Shown: piece by piece, positions 33,485-45,655 of the stretch
Layout: each line of letters begins with the position of its first letter
How positions within the stretch are numbered: the first letter of the stretch is position 1
Assembly: GCA_033060915.1 (NCBI GenBank)
Contig: CM065392.1
Coordinates: 13,987,501 to 14,051,500 of the forward strand
Direction of reading: 5' to 3'
Source of the DNA: Euryodendron excelsum
Taxonomy: Eukaryota; Streptophyta; Magnoliopsida; Ericales; Pentaphylacaceae
Length of the DNA: 64,000 nucleotides
The notes under the pieces: model-generated
Seen by the model: only the letters and a program-made list of their open reading frames with translations
The model's database searches: none
Told to the model about the DNA's origin: nothing
Translations under genes and position numbers: made by a program

Positions 33485-34127
33485 TGTCGCGCCCTAATTT
33501 TTGGACACCACCAAGCCCTATTGGCTCGTGAAAAAGCATGGTGCTCTTTTGTTAGAACTCATCATTCTAGAAGGACAAGTGCAACTAGGTTTGATCTTGA
33601 AAACTTGATTTGATTTAAGGGATTTTGAAAAAAGTTTGGAGTCACTACCTAACATAGTTAAAGATGTGTTAGGTCACCTAAAACTAAGTGAAATATGACG
33701 ACTAGACTTTGGATTTTCGGAAAGGTTTTGAAAATGTTCTTCTTGGTAAGGCTTTTAGAAAAGGGGTTTTAGCCACCTTTTGAAAATGTTTATAAAGTCC
33801 TTTTGGAAAACTTGACTTCGGATTGGTCTTTAAAATAAAAATCTATGGTCCGGGGGTTAGTTACGTGTGGGGAAGACATCCTAAGACTATCACCCTACCC
33901 CACCCTTTCAGTACCTACATGTCTAATCACCCTAGGTTCACTCACTTGAATCACTAGTTACTAATTGTCCATATTCACTTTAGAGTTTTGAAAAGAGGGG
34001 TTGGTCATCAATTTTTAGGTGAATAATGCATGATTCATGTTATTGAAAAGATGTTTGAAAATAGAAAGTTTTGGAGGGATTTAAGGTAGAAATTTTGAAA
34101 AAGGGAACTTGGGTTGAAATAAAGGTT

Positions 34128-34200
34128 ATGATCGTACAATTTTAGGTTGCCTACGTATCTCATTTGGTGAGAATCAGGTCATTCATAGTTCAGGCAAGGG
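34128..34200 (-). promoter_or_regulatory. Conserved LTR box, reversed copy
   Basis: The reversed core GGTTGCCTACGTATC sits at 34,145-34,159, followed by AGGTCATTCATAGTTCAGGC, the complement of the TCTGAACTA...GACCTG part. It is the same box as at 7682. Confidence 0.55.
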
Positions 34201-35186
34201 CTCAATAGAACATAGGCATATTGGGGCCTTTGAAATGTTTTGAAGACACATTTGAGGTCTTTGGAAAAAGAAAACTTGAGAGTGTTTTAAAAAATGCTTT
34301 TGAAATAAGAGTTGGTATATTTGAAGTATTTTTGAAATCGGATTTGAAGATGATTTTGAATGTTTTGAAATTAACTCAAGGCAGCTTTGAAATGTTCTTG
34401 AATCGACCCAAGGGAGTTTTGGAAGTGTTTTAGAATAGCTCGAGGGAGTTTGGAAAATGTTTTGAAGTTTTGTTTTGAAAACTTTGGAGGTAGAATTTGG
34501 CTTGGAAATGCTCTTGGGAACTTGTCTTTAAAAAGTTTTTGAAAGTTATTTTTGAATACCTTATTGAAAGGCATGTTTAATGTTTCATTACCTTTGAGAG
34601 GTTAGTCGTTGAAGAATTAAATTCTTTTAGGGCTATGAGCCTTGAAAACAAGTTAGGAAAAGAGAGCTAGAAACTTCCCTTTTGGTTTTTTTAAAAGTTT
34701 AGGGTTATAGAATCCTTCTTGAATATTTGACTTGTACTTGACCAATCCTAACTATGGAAGGACTAGAGTTGTTTCAAGAATGTGATGTTTAAAAATGACT
34801 TTTAAAAAGGATTTTTGAAAACACTTAGGGTTTTGAAACTCTAATTTGAACAATTTTGGAGGTTGTACTTAATGTATCCCTTTCCCTTAGAATTCCTAAT
34901 CATAAGAGGGGTAGGGATACCTTTGGGTTGTGAGTTCTTGAAAGCATTTTTGAAAATAGTTTTTGAAAAATGTTAAGTGTCTAACCATTTGAGACAAGTT
35001 TAAGAGAACTTCTTGAAAACATTTTTGGAGATGGAGTATAGAAATATTTGAAAAGGTTTTGGAGTTAATTTTTGAAATCTCAAGAGAATAGAATGTTTCT
35101 GAAGAGGTGTTATGAGAATGGCTTTTTTTTGGTTGAAGGAATATTTAAAAAAGAGTCTTTGAATTGGAACATTGAAGCTTACTAAT

Positions 35187-35664
35187 TTAGGTTGGGTTTA
35201 CTTAGGGTTAACTAACTAAGGTTAGCTTGGACTAGGGTTGGGTTGACCTAGGATTAACTAACTAGGGTTAGGTTAACCTAGGGTTAAGGTGACCTAGGAT
35301 TAACTAACTAAGGTTAGGCTAACCTAGAATTTGGTTGACCAAGAGTTAACTAACTTGGGTTAGGTTAACCTAGGATTAATGTGACCTAGGGTTAACTAAG
35401 GTTAGGTTGGACTAGGGTTAGATTGACCTAGGGTTAATTAACTAGGGTTAGGTTAACCTAGGGTTAAGGTGACCTAGGATTAACTAACTAAGGTTAGATT
35501 AACCTTGGATAAACTAACTTGGGTTAGGTTAACCTAGGGTTTAGGTGGCCATGGGTGAACTAATTAAGGTTAGGTTAACCTAGGGTTTGGTTGATCTAAG
35601 GCTAACTAACTTAAGTTAGGTTAACCCAAGGTTGGACAACTAGGGTCAAGTTAACCTAGAGTTG
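35187..35664. repeat. Degenerate GGGTTAGGTTAACCTA tandem array
   Basis: About 480 bp consist of permutations of TAGGGTTAACTAACTAGG, GGTTAGGTTAACC and TTGACCTAGGG, with a period near 30-40 bp and internal shorter words. It resembles an expanded, decaying minisatellite within the minus-strand LTR. It is not the plant telomere repeat TTTAGGG in array form. The other LTR copies do not show it. Confidence 0.85.
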
Positions 35665-38600
35665 GAAGGTGGTATTGAAAGGTGGTTTTGAACTAGAGTT
35701 TTGACCTAATGGTTTTGGAAAGGTGATTTTATGCATGCAACTTGAAGATGTGTTTTGAAAACCATTTTATGAAAACCACTCAAGTGAGTGTTCGGTTCAC
35801 ATGGTTAATATTTGAAAACTACTTAAGAGAGGGTTGCCTTGGAACCATTTCAACCACTAACTCAAGAGAGTAAAACTTGTGAAAATCAACGTTCAATAGA
35901 TAGTCTTGAAGACTTGAAAATTAAAGAGAATGAGCCTTTGAAAATTTGTTTTGGAAAACCACTTGTAAATTTTTGAAAACCACTCTAAAGAATAAAGGTT
36001 CATATGGTTGATTTGAAGGAAATTACTCTAAAGAAGACTCCATGGGACCATTCTAACCACAATATCCAAGAGAGTGAAACTACTAAAAATCAAGAAAATA
36101 GTGGTTTAGGGAAATCATTTTCGTGCAAATTAAAGAGAATGAAACTTGGAGAACCCTTTTTGAAGATGGTTGTTTTGAAAACTATATTTTGGGTGTAGAA
36201 ACCAATTCTAGTGAACTAGGGCTTATATGGTCAAGATAATGAGAAAAGCACTTAAGAGAGGGTTCTAAGAGACCATTTCAACCACCAGGCTCAAGAGAGT
36301 GGATTCTACAAAAATCAATATAGAAGAGATGAGTTTGAAAACCAATTTTATACAAAGAAATACCAGTGTGCAAAATGAAGTCAAGGGGCTTAAAGGGGGC
36401 TTTCTAAGATATGGAAATTGATCTAGGCTTCAAGGAGCCAACTCTTAGAACCATTTTTAGGAAAACACTTGGATATGAATTATGAAGAAGACATAGAAAT
36501 GAAGATAGTAAAAATTTTTACAAAATGGTGAAGGACATGAAAATAGGGCCAAGCATGCAATATATGAACATGTTAACCATATGCAAGGGGGTCATGAATT
36601 CATACAAAGCTATAGTTCACACCACATAATTAAGGCGCTCCAAAGCCATACCATCTTAAAGTAAGCGAGTGAGAGATCCCCCTACATGGTGACTCTCACA
36701 AGCTTTCCTCTAGGCATGAACTAGGAGCTCTCTTATTTTACGCATGCAAGAAAGGGGGATAGAATATGGGGGTTTAAAATATAAAATAGCCTAAGTACGC
36801 TAGAAAGGAGAAGAGAAGAGTGTGGATGGCAAAAATGCAAAAGGGAATACCACCTTTTGCCTTCAAACACCTTCAAACTTCAATGGATGCTATAACTTGA
36901 ACTTGAAGGGCCTCAGAGAGGCTTAAAGGGGCTGGAATAGGACCCTCTATGACATTAATAGCTTTCTGGGTGTAGTGTATGGGCTAGAGGGACGTGGAAT
37001 CTAGCCTAAGTGTTTGGAGGGTGAGATGTATATGGAAAGTCAAGGTTTAGAGGATATTTCTGCAAAGCTTCGTTGCTACATGTGCCTGTGCTGTTCCACA
37101 GAATGAAGGCCACGTGGCACACTCTATACTGGCTAAATCTTAGGAGGCAAGCAAAGTTTGATTGATCTGATCAAAATCTGAACACATGTAGCATACGCTT
37201 CGCTACAGGGAATGTTATTTAAACTTTGCATCGATAATTATACAATCCGATAAGGATTTGGGGAAATCAGTCATGTCCACAATGTTTTCCTAGTGTTTCT
37301 CAAGAATCTAGAATTTTTTGGGAGCTTGAAAGGTGTTCAAAAGAGTGAGATATCATTTAGAGAAGTGTGCATAAAAACACATTTTTGCAGAGCATCTGTA
37401 ATACACTCCATGGATGTTCGAAAGTAGTCATTTTTGGGTCACGTGATTGGTGTCTTTGGGAAACACACTTTCCGATCAGACTGTACCAATGGAAAGTGCT
37501 CTGGAATTACTTTCGAGAATTTTTAAATTTGCGCATTTCTCAAGTCATTTGATAATGTGTTATAATCAGGGAATTGGAGAGAAAGATAACCTTGGCAGAG
37601 CATCTGTGAGATGCTCTAGGGGTTATTGAAAGTGGCAGTTTTCGAGCCATGCGGTCGGGGGCTTCGAGAATTGATCTATTCAATCGAGTCATATCGATGG
37701 AAAGACCTATGGTTAAGATTTTAGGAATTCTCTAATTTACGCATTTCTCAAGTCATTTGATGGTGCGTTATAACTAGGGAATCGGGAGAAAAGACAACCC
37801 AGCGAAGTGTCTGCAAGACGTTTCGGGGACTTTCATTGAGTTTGAAATGTTTAGAGTCATGAGGCTCACCTGGATTAAATAGGAGTGTATGATAAGATCT
37901 ACCAGTTTCGTACTTAGGGCCGGTGTGGTTGGCGAGGCACATTTAGGCCGCTAGGGGTAAAATAGTTATTTTGACCGGAATTGGTTAAAAAGGATTAGAA
38001 TAGGTCGAAATGGCATTTTAAGCATGCCAGACTATTCGAGGATGGTTCTGGAAGATATTTCACCATTTGGCAGGATTTGCATTGTGTTGGGGTGCCTAGA
38101 GGCAAATTTGTCATTTTGACTAAAGTTGACCAGAGTGAGACCAGAATTGGACATAATGGTGTATTGAGCACGCCAAGCTGTCTGGGAACATTTTGGAAGG
38201 GTAGACTTACCATCTTGAGAAATTTTGAACTTTCTCAAAGATGTACCTGGAGGCCCACGGGGCAGGTTTGGTCATTTTTACCAAGTCGGGCTAGTGTTAG
38301 CACCCCATTTTGGCCACTTGGCAATCTCTGGCCCGACCGAAAGCACCTCCAAACCAACACAAGTGTACTCAAGCCCAAACCAACCTTCTAGATCTAGTCC
38401 AATCAAACAACCACTTCACGGGACCGCTGAGCCCATTAGAGGTAAAATAACCAAAAAGCCCATGTTGCAATAGTTAATCCAATCTAGCCCGGCACATCTT
38501 CCATAAGACGATAAGTCTATTCAAATTCAAAGTCAAATCCAATTGTCCCATCATTCGAGAAAGTTGATCCCTCATTGACAATAAGACCATTCCATCAAGT

Positions 38601-39584
38601 ACATCACGATCACCAAGAAAGCTTATTCCTCATATCGGTAAAGCCCAGTTCACACTCATCTTCGGAAAGTACCTAAGTCCCCGAGATGGAAGAGCAGTTC
38701 TCTTCTGACACCTGCTAGCCCGCCAATATAAAATATCCGCTAATTTGGCACGTTCTTTGAGAAAACACAAACCCTCCAAGAATGGAAGACCACCCCAGTT
38801 TGGCACGAAGTTTGAGAAAGTTTATCCCTTAACATAGTAAGACCCTTTCAAGCCTGTCCACCGAGAAAGTACCAATTCTTCAGAAAGAAGTCTCAACCAA
38901 ATCTAGACTGGTTAACACCAACGCCTGCTAGCCCATCGTGGGAAAAAATAACTATTTGCCCCTAGCAGGTCCGACACGTTCTTCGAGAAAGTACCAAGTC
39001 CTCAGAATGGTAAGACCATCTTCCAAAGCTGTCCCTAGACGGTTCGGCATGTCCAGTGCCAGCCAGTTAACCCCGGTCCTTACCTAAAGGTTCTCTAGTC
39101 AAAATTACAGTTCTGCCCCTAGGCATCTAAATGCCCTAGGAAACCACGCCGGCTTTGGGTATCAAACCGGTAACACCCCAGTCAGCTTTGGTCAACCCAA
39201 TCAACCCGGTCAACCCAATCAACCCGGTCAATCCTAGTTAACTCTGGTCAACCCAATCAACCCCGGTCAATCTTGGTCAACCCTAGAACTCCTAGGATGA
39301 GGTGACTGTGATCCGGTCACTCTTTTTAACCATACCGGCTTTGGGAATCAAATTGGAAAACTCTGGGACACTGTCCAAAGTATCCCCTTCCATTTCTGGC
39401 TGGGCCCCCCCGTTTGGGCTTTCATTTTCAAACCAGAACCTCCTTGTTCCACTTTGAGTGGAACATGAACAATTTTTAGCCTCGAGCCGCTTCTAAAAGC
39501 GCACACTAGCTATCAAGGATAGTTATAAATTAACCAGCATTCTAATTAGTCCTTTTTTTTTTTAGCCCTCATTAATAAGCCAAT

Positions 39585-39731
39585 GCCACTATTAGTGGCG
39601 CGGCTTTAATTTTAGCTTTGCACCACTAATAGTAGCATGTAACCCCCTAAAATCAGTTATAAATTGACCAAAACCGTATCTAGCCTTATTTTTAAACCCT
39701 CATTATGTCTCCCTATGCCACTCTTAGTGGC
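39585..39731. promoter_or_regulatory. Two CCACT-N3-AGTGG dyads before the TATA box of LTR A
   Basis: GCCACTATTAGTGGC at 39,585-39,599 and GCCACTCTTAGTGGC at 39,717-39,731 are near-perfect palindromes, 75-207 bp before TATAAATA. A weaker copy lies between them near 39,625. Confidence 0.5.
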
Positions 39732-39791
39732 GCAGGGCCAAGATCAATACGTGTGCCACTAAGAGCGGCGCACGACCCCCTGTTTTTGCAC

Positions 39792-39799
39792 TATAAATA
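39792..39799 (+). promoter_or_regulatory. LTR A TATA box
   Basis: GCACTATAAATATAGACC carries TATAAATA at the position conserved in LTRs B and C. Confidence 0.7.
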
Positions 39800-39877
39800 T
39801 AGACCTCCCCCCTCACTGTTTTAGGTTAGAAAATTTATCCAGAAACTCTCCTCCTCTGTTCCAAATAGCTCTTGGAG

Positions 39878-39880
<3 letters not shown>

Positions 39881-39910
<30 letters not shown>
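39881..39910. repeat. (CT)n microsatellite in LTR A
   Basis: Thirty bases of CT repeats lie about 85 bp downstream of the TATA box, so they are in the predicted transcript leader. The equivalent is at 60,305-60,339 in LTR C. LTR B has only a short remnant near 43,580. Confidence 0.9.
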
Positions 39911-39915
<5 letters not shown>

Positions 39916-40979
39916 TGAAGTCCGGTCAGCCGAGCCCTTGCCCGAAGCTTTGAAGCCTTAGCCGCTGAGCTCCATCGAAGGTCCGCTCTGCTGCCCAAAA
40001 GCGCCTGAAGTCTTCCTGAGTCCAAGGCCCAAGCCTCCATCCAAGAAAGAAGAAACGAGATAAGGTAATCTCTAGTTACCTTTTCGTATTCCCCCACTTT
40101 CTCTTCTCCCTTTGAACCCACTTGGGTTCTTCTCTTTTTTAATCTTCTATCTCTAAAACTCTCTTTCTTGTATGCTTAGAACAAGGGGACGTTAAGTCCA
40201 TGTCGAGAGTGAACAGAGGAGATTAATTATCGAGACTCTCTTCTTGGCCTTCACTTGCTTCATGGCATGGCCCTAGGGCCCCCTTGCAATGTGGTAATAC
40301 CTAGACTTGTATGTTTCATACCATTAATATTATTGTCATGCATTTGAATTCCCACCATCACTTTATCCCCTAAAATCATTTTCGAAGTTGTTTTCTCAAA
40401 ACCACCATTCTAGGTTGGTCCTAACCCTCTCATGGTTAGGGTTTTCCTTGGAAAGTGTGACATTTTAAAATGGCTTCTAGTAGCCTATATTGATTTCTTT
40501 TCAAAAAGCACAATCCCGAAATGATCCTAGTTATCCATAACTAAGGTTGTCTCAGAGAATGTGTGACATTCATAACTAAGGTCTACATTTTGGCCTCGTA
40601 CTTTATTGTTTTTCAAAGTCATGAGCTTAAAGTGATTCTTGCATTCTAATGGCTAGAATGGCTTTAGGCAAAGTGAGATATTCATTTGGATGTCCCAAAT
40701 CCAAGTTAGGGTTTCGGATCCCAAAACATGTTTTCAAAAGACTCGGTTTTCGAACCATTTACAAAATTTGTGTTTGTCAAACCCTAGAAGTCCAATCCTA
40801 GGAAAATCCTATTTTTACCAACTCGGTAGCTTTACTTTTTCAAACCAAAATCATACCTTTTTCAAAACCCTCAAAATCCTCAATTTCCAAATCAATCAAA
40901 ACTTCCTTTTTCCATACTTTCCTTTTTAAAATCAATTAAATCAAAACCTTCTATTTCAAATCTCTCTAATCACTCCCAT

Positions 40980-42115
40980 ACTGAAAAGGTATTGTATTGC
41001 ATACCGGGGCCACACTCCACCTCCAAAATAGACTCAGCATTATGCCTAGATTCCCGTGAAGAAGGGACCTCTATAGGATATGTATTACGTAAGGTCTTTA
41101 ACTCCACATGCTAATTCCATTTGCTTTTTTTTTTCTTTTTCCAGGCCCAAGAGCACAGCCAAAGCTATATAATATCTTCGTAGTCCCACCCAGTTCATAA
41201 CTCTTGCAAGGATGAGCCCATTGAAGAGTAGAAGGGATTGACTGCTCATCAACAAAATGTTACCTCTCAAGCAGCAACCTCCACACCATGTCATGACAAT
41301 CACCATCCATGCATCGACATTACAAAACCCTCCAGTCACTTGATAGTTAGGAAAATGTTCACCAACTACCTCAGTAGCAAAAGGTACCAACCTAAGAACG
41401 GACTAGGCGCATAGCTACGGGGTGATCCACCGAAAAAAACAAAAAAACAAAAATAAAAAACAAAAGAAAAAAAAGTGCCATTTCATCCTTGATCATCAAT
41501 TAAAAATCGATGCCTCAATCCTAGACATTGATCATCTTCTACTGGCTCACTCTCCTCAAGGTTTCGCCAATCTAGTAGTATCGGATAAGAAATTGGCCGA
41601 CTGGACCATCCATCAAATTCCCAAACCCTGAAGGCCTTGGTAAAACTTATGGGAGGAACCCTTAGTTTCAGCTTGTCGAAGTGTCATGTAAATATGAAGT
41701 GTATAACAGGCTAATCTAAAATAGAGGATTCCTGATCATGAAATGCTTTCTTTGCCATGCTAAAATCTTTGTTTTTTTCTAGAAAAATGAAACTTGCAGG
41801 GTATCCTAAACGATGGCATCTTTTGACCCTTAAGACTCCCCAGAGGTCTTCTACAGATTGTCACATAGTGTGCCAGCAACCTAAAACAGCACATGATAGT
41901 AGAAATTCAAAATCAATTACAACAGCTCAATATCCAACCATCTATAAACAAAGGAGGCCATTGAGTCATTAGAATACAAATGTCAAAAGGATCACAAAGG
42001 TTGGCATAAGCAGCTACCCTTTCACAAAGTCCCAGTTAGAGTGTCAATTGGGGCAACACCACACTCATTGATCTACTATAATAAGGCAATTCTACTGGTT
42101 AAAAAAGGAACCCCC
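40980..42115 (+). other. Internal segment 1 of the three-LTR element
   Basis: About 1.14 kb between truncated LTR A and LTR B, without recognisable coding capacity. It ends in a purine run (AAAAAAGGAA, about 42,101-42,110) just before LTR B, as a polypurine tract would. It shows no clear similarity by eye to internal segment 2. The frames at 41,085-41,390 (-) and 41,422-41,972 (+) have no domain. It may be the 3' remains of an internal region after a deletion that also removed the end of LTR A. Confidence 0.55.
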
Positions 42116-43486
42116 GATTAGCACCCATTTTAGCCACTCGGTGATATTCGGCCAAACCGAAAGCACCTCCAAATCAACACAAGCATACTTAAACCCAAAT
42201 CAGCTTTCCAGATCTAATCCAATCTGTCAACTGCCTCACAGGCCTGTTAGGCCCACTAGAGGCAAAATGACTGAAATGCTCCTGTTGTATTAGTCAATCC
42301 AATCCAGACCGACACGTCTTCCATAAGACGATAAGTCCATTCAAATCCAAAGTCAAATTCATTTGTCCTATCATTCGAGAAAGTTGATCCCTCATTGACG
42401 ATAAGACCATCCAATCTAGCACGCCATGATCACCAAAAAAGTTTATCCCTCAGATCGATAAAGCCCCTTCCATACTCATCTCGGGAAAGTACCTAAGTCC
42501 TCAAGATGGAAGAGTGGTTCACTTTTGGCGCCTGCTAGCTTGCCAATGTATAATGTCCGGTAATCCAGCACGTTCTTTGAGAAAACACAAACCCCTTAAG
42601 AATGAAAGACCGTCCAAGTCCAACACGTTCTTTGAGAAAGCACAAACTCCTCAAGAATGGAAGACTGTCTAAGTCTAGCAAGACTTTCAAGAAATTTTAT
42701 CCGTTAAGGCGGTAAGACCCTTTCAAACCTGTCCACCGAGAAAGTACCAATTCCTCAGACAGAAGTCCAGACCAGATCCAGACCAGTCAATACTAACCCC
42801 TACTAGCCCGTCTCGATGAAAAAATGACCATTTTGCCCCCCAACAGACCTAGCACGTTCTTCAAGAAAGTACCAAGTCCTTAGAACGGTAAGACCACCTT
42901 CCAAGGCCGTCCTTAGATGGTCCAGAATGTCCAGTGCCATCCAGTCAGCCCCGGTCCTTTCCTGGAAGTTCCTCGATCAAAATGACCTTTTTGCCCCTAG
43001 GCATCCAAATGCCCTAGGAAACCATACCGGTTCTGAGTATCAAACCGGCAACTCCCTAGCCAACTCTGGTCAACCTAGTCAACCCCAATCAACTCTGGTC
43101 AACCCCGTCAACCCCGGTCAATCTTGGTCAATCCTAAAACTCCCAGGATGAGGCAATTGCAATCCGGTCACTCTCTTCAACGATACTGGCTCTGGGAATC
43201 AAACCGGAAACCTCCAGAACACTTTCTAGAGTATTCCTTACCATTTCTAGTCGGGCCTCACCGGCTGACACCTTCCTTTTTCGAACCAAAACCTCCCTGC
43301 TCCACTTCAAGTGAAGCATGACCATTCTTTAGTCATGCGCCACTAATAGTGGCACATAACCCCCCAAAATCAGTTACAAATCGACCAGCCTTGTATCTTG
43401 CCTTTTTTTAAGCCGTCATTTAACCTTCCTGGGCCACTCGTAGTATGTGCCACTAAGAGTGGCGTACCACTCTCCCATTTTTGCAC

Positions 43487-43494
43487 TATAAATA
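43487..43494 (+). promoter_or_regulatory. LTR B TATA box
   Basis: TTGCACTATAAATACAAACC; same context as in LTRs A and C. Confidence 0.7.
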
Positions 43495-45000
43495 CAAACC
43501 TCCCTCTACACTATTTTGGGTGAAAAAATTATCCAAAAATTCTCCCCCTTTATTCTAGATAGCTCCCAGAGCCCTCTGTTTCTCTCTCGAAGTCCCGCCG
43601 GCCGAGTCCAAGTCTGAACTTCTGAAGCCCTAGTGTCCGAGCCCCACCAAAGGTTGCCCCATTGCTCGGAAGCTCTCAAAGTCTTTCCAAGTCCAAGGCC
43701 TGAGCCTCCATCAAAAAAAGAAGAAACGAGACAAGGTAAATCCTTCATTTACTTTCCGTACTCCCCTATTCTCTCTTCTCCCTCCGAACCTACTTGGGTT
43801 TTTCCCTTTCTTAATCCCCTATCCCTAAACCTCCCTTTCTTGCATGCTTGGAACAAGAGGACATTAAGTCCATATTGAGAGTGCACAAGAGGAGATTACT
43901 GATCCGAACTCTCTTCTTGGCCCTCACTTGCTTCACAGCATGGCCTTAGGGCCCTCTTGCAATATGGTGTTATCTAGCCTAGTATGTTTCATGCCGTTAT
44001 TATCGTTGCATTCATGTCATTTCTCTACCTCTTAAAATCATTTTCAAAATGGTTTTCTTAAAACTACAATTCTAGGTGGATCTTAACCCTTTTATAGTTA
44101 GGGTTTCTCTGGAAAAGGGTAACATTTTAAATGGCTCTCGTTAGCCTACATTTGTTTCTTTTCAAAAACATGATCTCGGAATGATCCTAGTCTTTTCACG
44201 ATTAGGGTTGTTTCGAGAAATGTGTGACGTTCAAAATGACCTGAAAATGTTTATATTTTTAGCCTCCTGCCTTTATTGTTTTTCAAAGCCATAAGCCTAA
44301 AGCAATTCTAGTCTTTCAATGGCTAGAATGGCTTAAGGCAAAGTGCAATATTCATTTGAATGTCTAAAATCGAAGTTAGGGTTTTGGGCCCTAAAACATG
44401 TTTTTAAAAGACTCGGTTTTCGAACTATTTACAAAGCTCTCATTTGTCAAACCCTAGAAGTCCAATACCTGTTTTTGCCAATATCGAAACCTTCCAATTT
44501 TAAACCAAAATCATACATTTTTCAAATCCCTTAAATCTCTTCTTTTTCAAACCTTCAAATTTTAAAACCTAAATCAACTCCTCCCATTTTGGAAACAATC
44601 TAACCTTGCCTTTTTCAAAATCAAATCAAATCTTTTCGAATCAAATCCCAATCTTTCTGAAAATAAAACATTTCCAAAATCAAATCTTCCTGAAAAGGAA
44701 ACATTTCCAAATCCAATATTCTTAAAAAGGAAACATTTCAAAAATCAAATCTTCCGTAAAAAGAAACATTTCAAAATCAAATCAAATCTTCCTAAAAAGG
44801 AGACATTTTCAAATTAAATCTTCCTAAAAAGGAAACATTTCAAAATCTAATCTTCTTGAAAAGAAAACATTTTCAAGTCAAATCTTCCTAAAAAGGAAAC
44901 ATTTTTAAACTCAAACTTTCATGAAAAGGAAACTTTCTAAAAATGGAAACTTTTTAGAAATAGAAACCCATTTTAAAATTTTAACTCTTTCAGACTCTTG

Positions 45001-45072
45001 TCTGAACTATGACTGACCAGATCCTCTTTAATGAGGTACGTAGGCAACCCTTCAGGGGGTGCGGTCAGAACC
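45001..45072 (+). promoter_or_regulatory. Conserved LTR box in LTR B
   Basis: TCTGAACTATGACTGACC, GGTACGTAGGCAACCC and GGTGCGGTCAGAACC match the box at 7682 although this LTR belongs to the other family. Confidence 0.55.
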
Positions 45073-45655
45073 CTTTCCAAATTCCTAATTCCATAACCAT
45101 TTTTCAAACTCCTCTCCATCTTTCAAACTTTGTTTTCAAAAGTTTTTCTAAGTGGATAGCATTAAACAATAGGTAACAGGGACTCATAATTAGTTGAGTA
45201 AAAGGTGAATAGACATATAGGTACCGCAAGGGCGGGGTAAGGTTATAGTCTTAGGACATCTTCCTTACACGTAACCAACCCCCGGACTTAAGAATTTTTG
45301 TTTCAAAGATGAAAACTAGAGTTAATTTTCAAAAGGGCTTTCCATCATTTTTAGGGTTGTCGAACAACCCTACCTTCTAAAACCTTCTCTTGAGGACGCT
45401 TTTCGAAAACCTTTTCAAAACCTAAGTTTAACCCTCAAGTTTTACTTGGTGTAGATGACCTAGCACATCTTTAACTATGTTAGGTGGTGACTCCAAAGAA
45501 CTTTTCATAAAGCCTTAATCAAGTCCATTTCAAAAATTCAAACCCCATCACATAGGTCCTTTTAGGAGGACAAGTTCTAACGAGAGAGCACCGTACCAAA
45601 TTCCCCCTCCCCCCTCGGGTCAAGAGGGCCTATCATTCAAAAACAGGGTGCAACA

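Larger units (their letters stand above)
33485..38294 (-). mobile_element. Solo LTR of family 1, minus strand, first part (nest level 1)
   Basis: The plus-strand start TGTCGCGCCC is the reverse complement of an LTR end of the GGGCGCGACA type. The 5-bp duplication ATCAT lies at 33,480-33,484 and 63,053-63,057. The complementary conserved box (34,128-34,200), the decayed A/G-rich tract (34,200-35,180) and a GGTTAGGTTAACCTA array (35,187-35,664) follow. Near 37,920 come the reversed CCGGTGTGG and GGGGTAAAAT words. At 38,294 a plus-strand element interrupts, and the LTR resumes at 62,524. Without the insertion the LTR is about 5.34 kb. No internal region remains. Confidence 0.88.
38295..40979 (+). 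mobile_element. LTR A of the three-LTR element, truncated at its 3' end
   Basis: It starts TGTTAGCACCCC and matches LTRs B and C through the U3 repeats, the CCACT/AGTGG dyads (39,585; 39,717), the TATA box (39,792), the (CT)n tract and the pyrimidine/A-rich region. Homology ends at AATCACTCCC (about 40,979). The final ~1.1 kb, including the TACGTAGGCAACC box and the LTR end, is absent. By eye, about one base in ten differs from LTR C over the first 110 bp. Confidence 0.85.
42116..45655 (+). mobile_element. LTR B of the three-LTR element, complete, 3.54 kb
   Basis: It starts at GATTAGCACCC (TG changed to GA) and ends GGGTGCAACA. It holds the dyad GCCACTAATAGTGGC (43,339-43,353), the TATA box (43,487-43,494), the A/pyrimidine-rich tract (about 44,500-44,980) and the conserved box (45,001-45,072). 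This box is followed at 45,220 by the GGTACCGCAAGGGCGGGG word shared by all the LTRs, and by GAGAGAGCACCGTACC near the end. No short duplication flanks it directly, as expected for an LTR inside an element. Confidence 0.85.

Noticed and set aside
35187..35664. Interstitial telomere tract
   Set aside because: Words resemble telomere repeats, but no run of TTTAGGG is present, and the period is 30-40 bp with GTTAAC palindromes.
39813..40121. Minus-strand frame with Glu-Arg repeats
   Set aside because: The repeats come from the (CT)n tract in the leader of LTR A. The same artefact recurs at 60,259-60,447.
42116..45655. Independent solo LTR insertion
   Set aside because: No duplication flanks LTR B. 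A purine tract lies before it, and internal sequence with a polypurine tract leads to LTR C, so it is better read as part of the three-LTR element.
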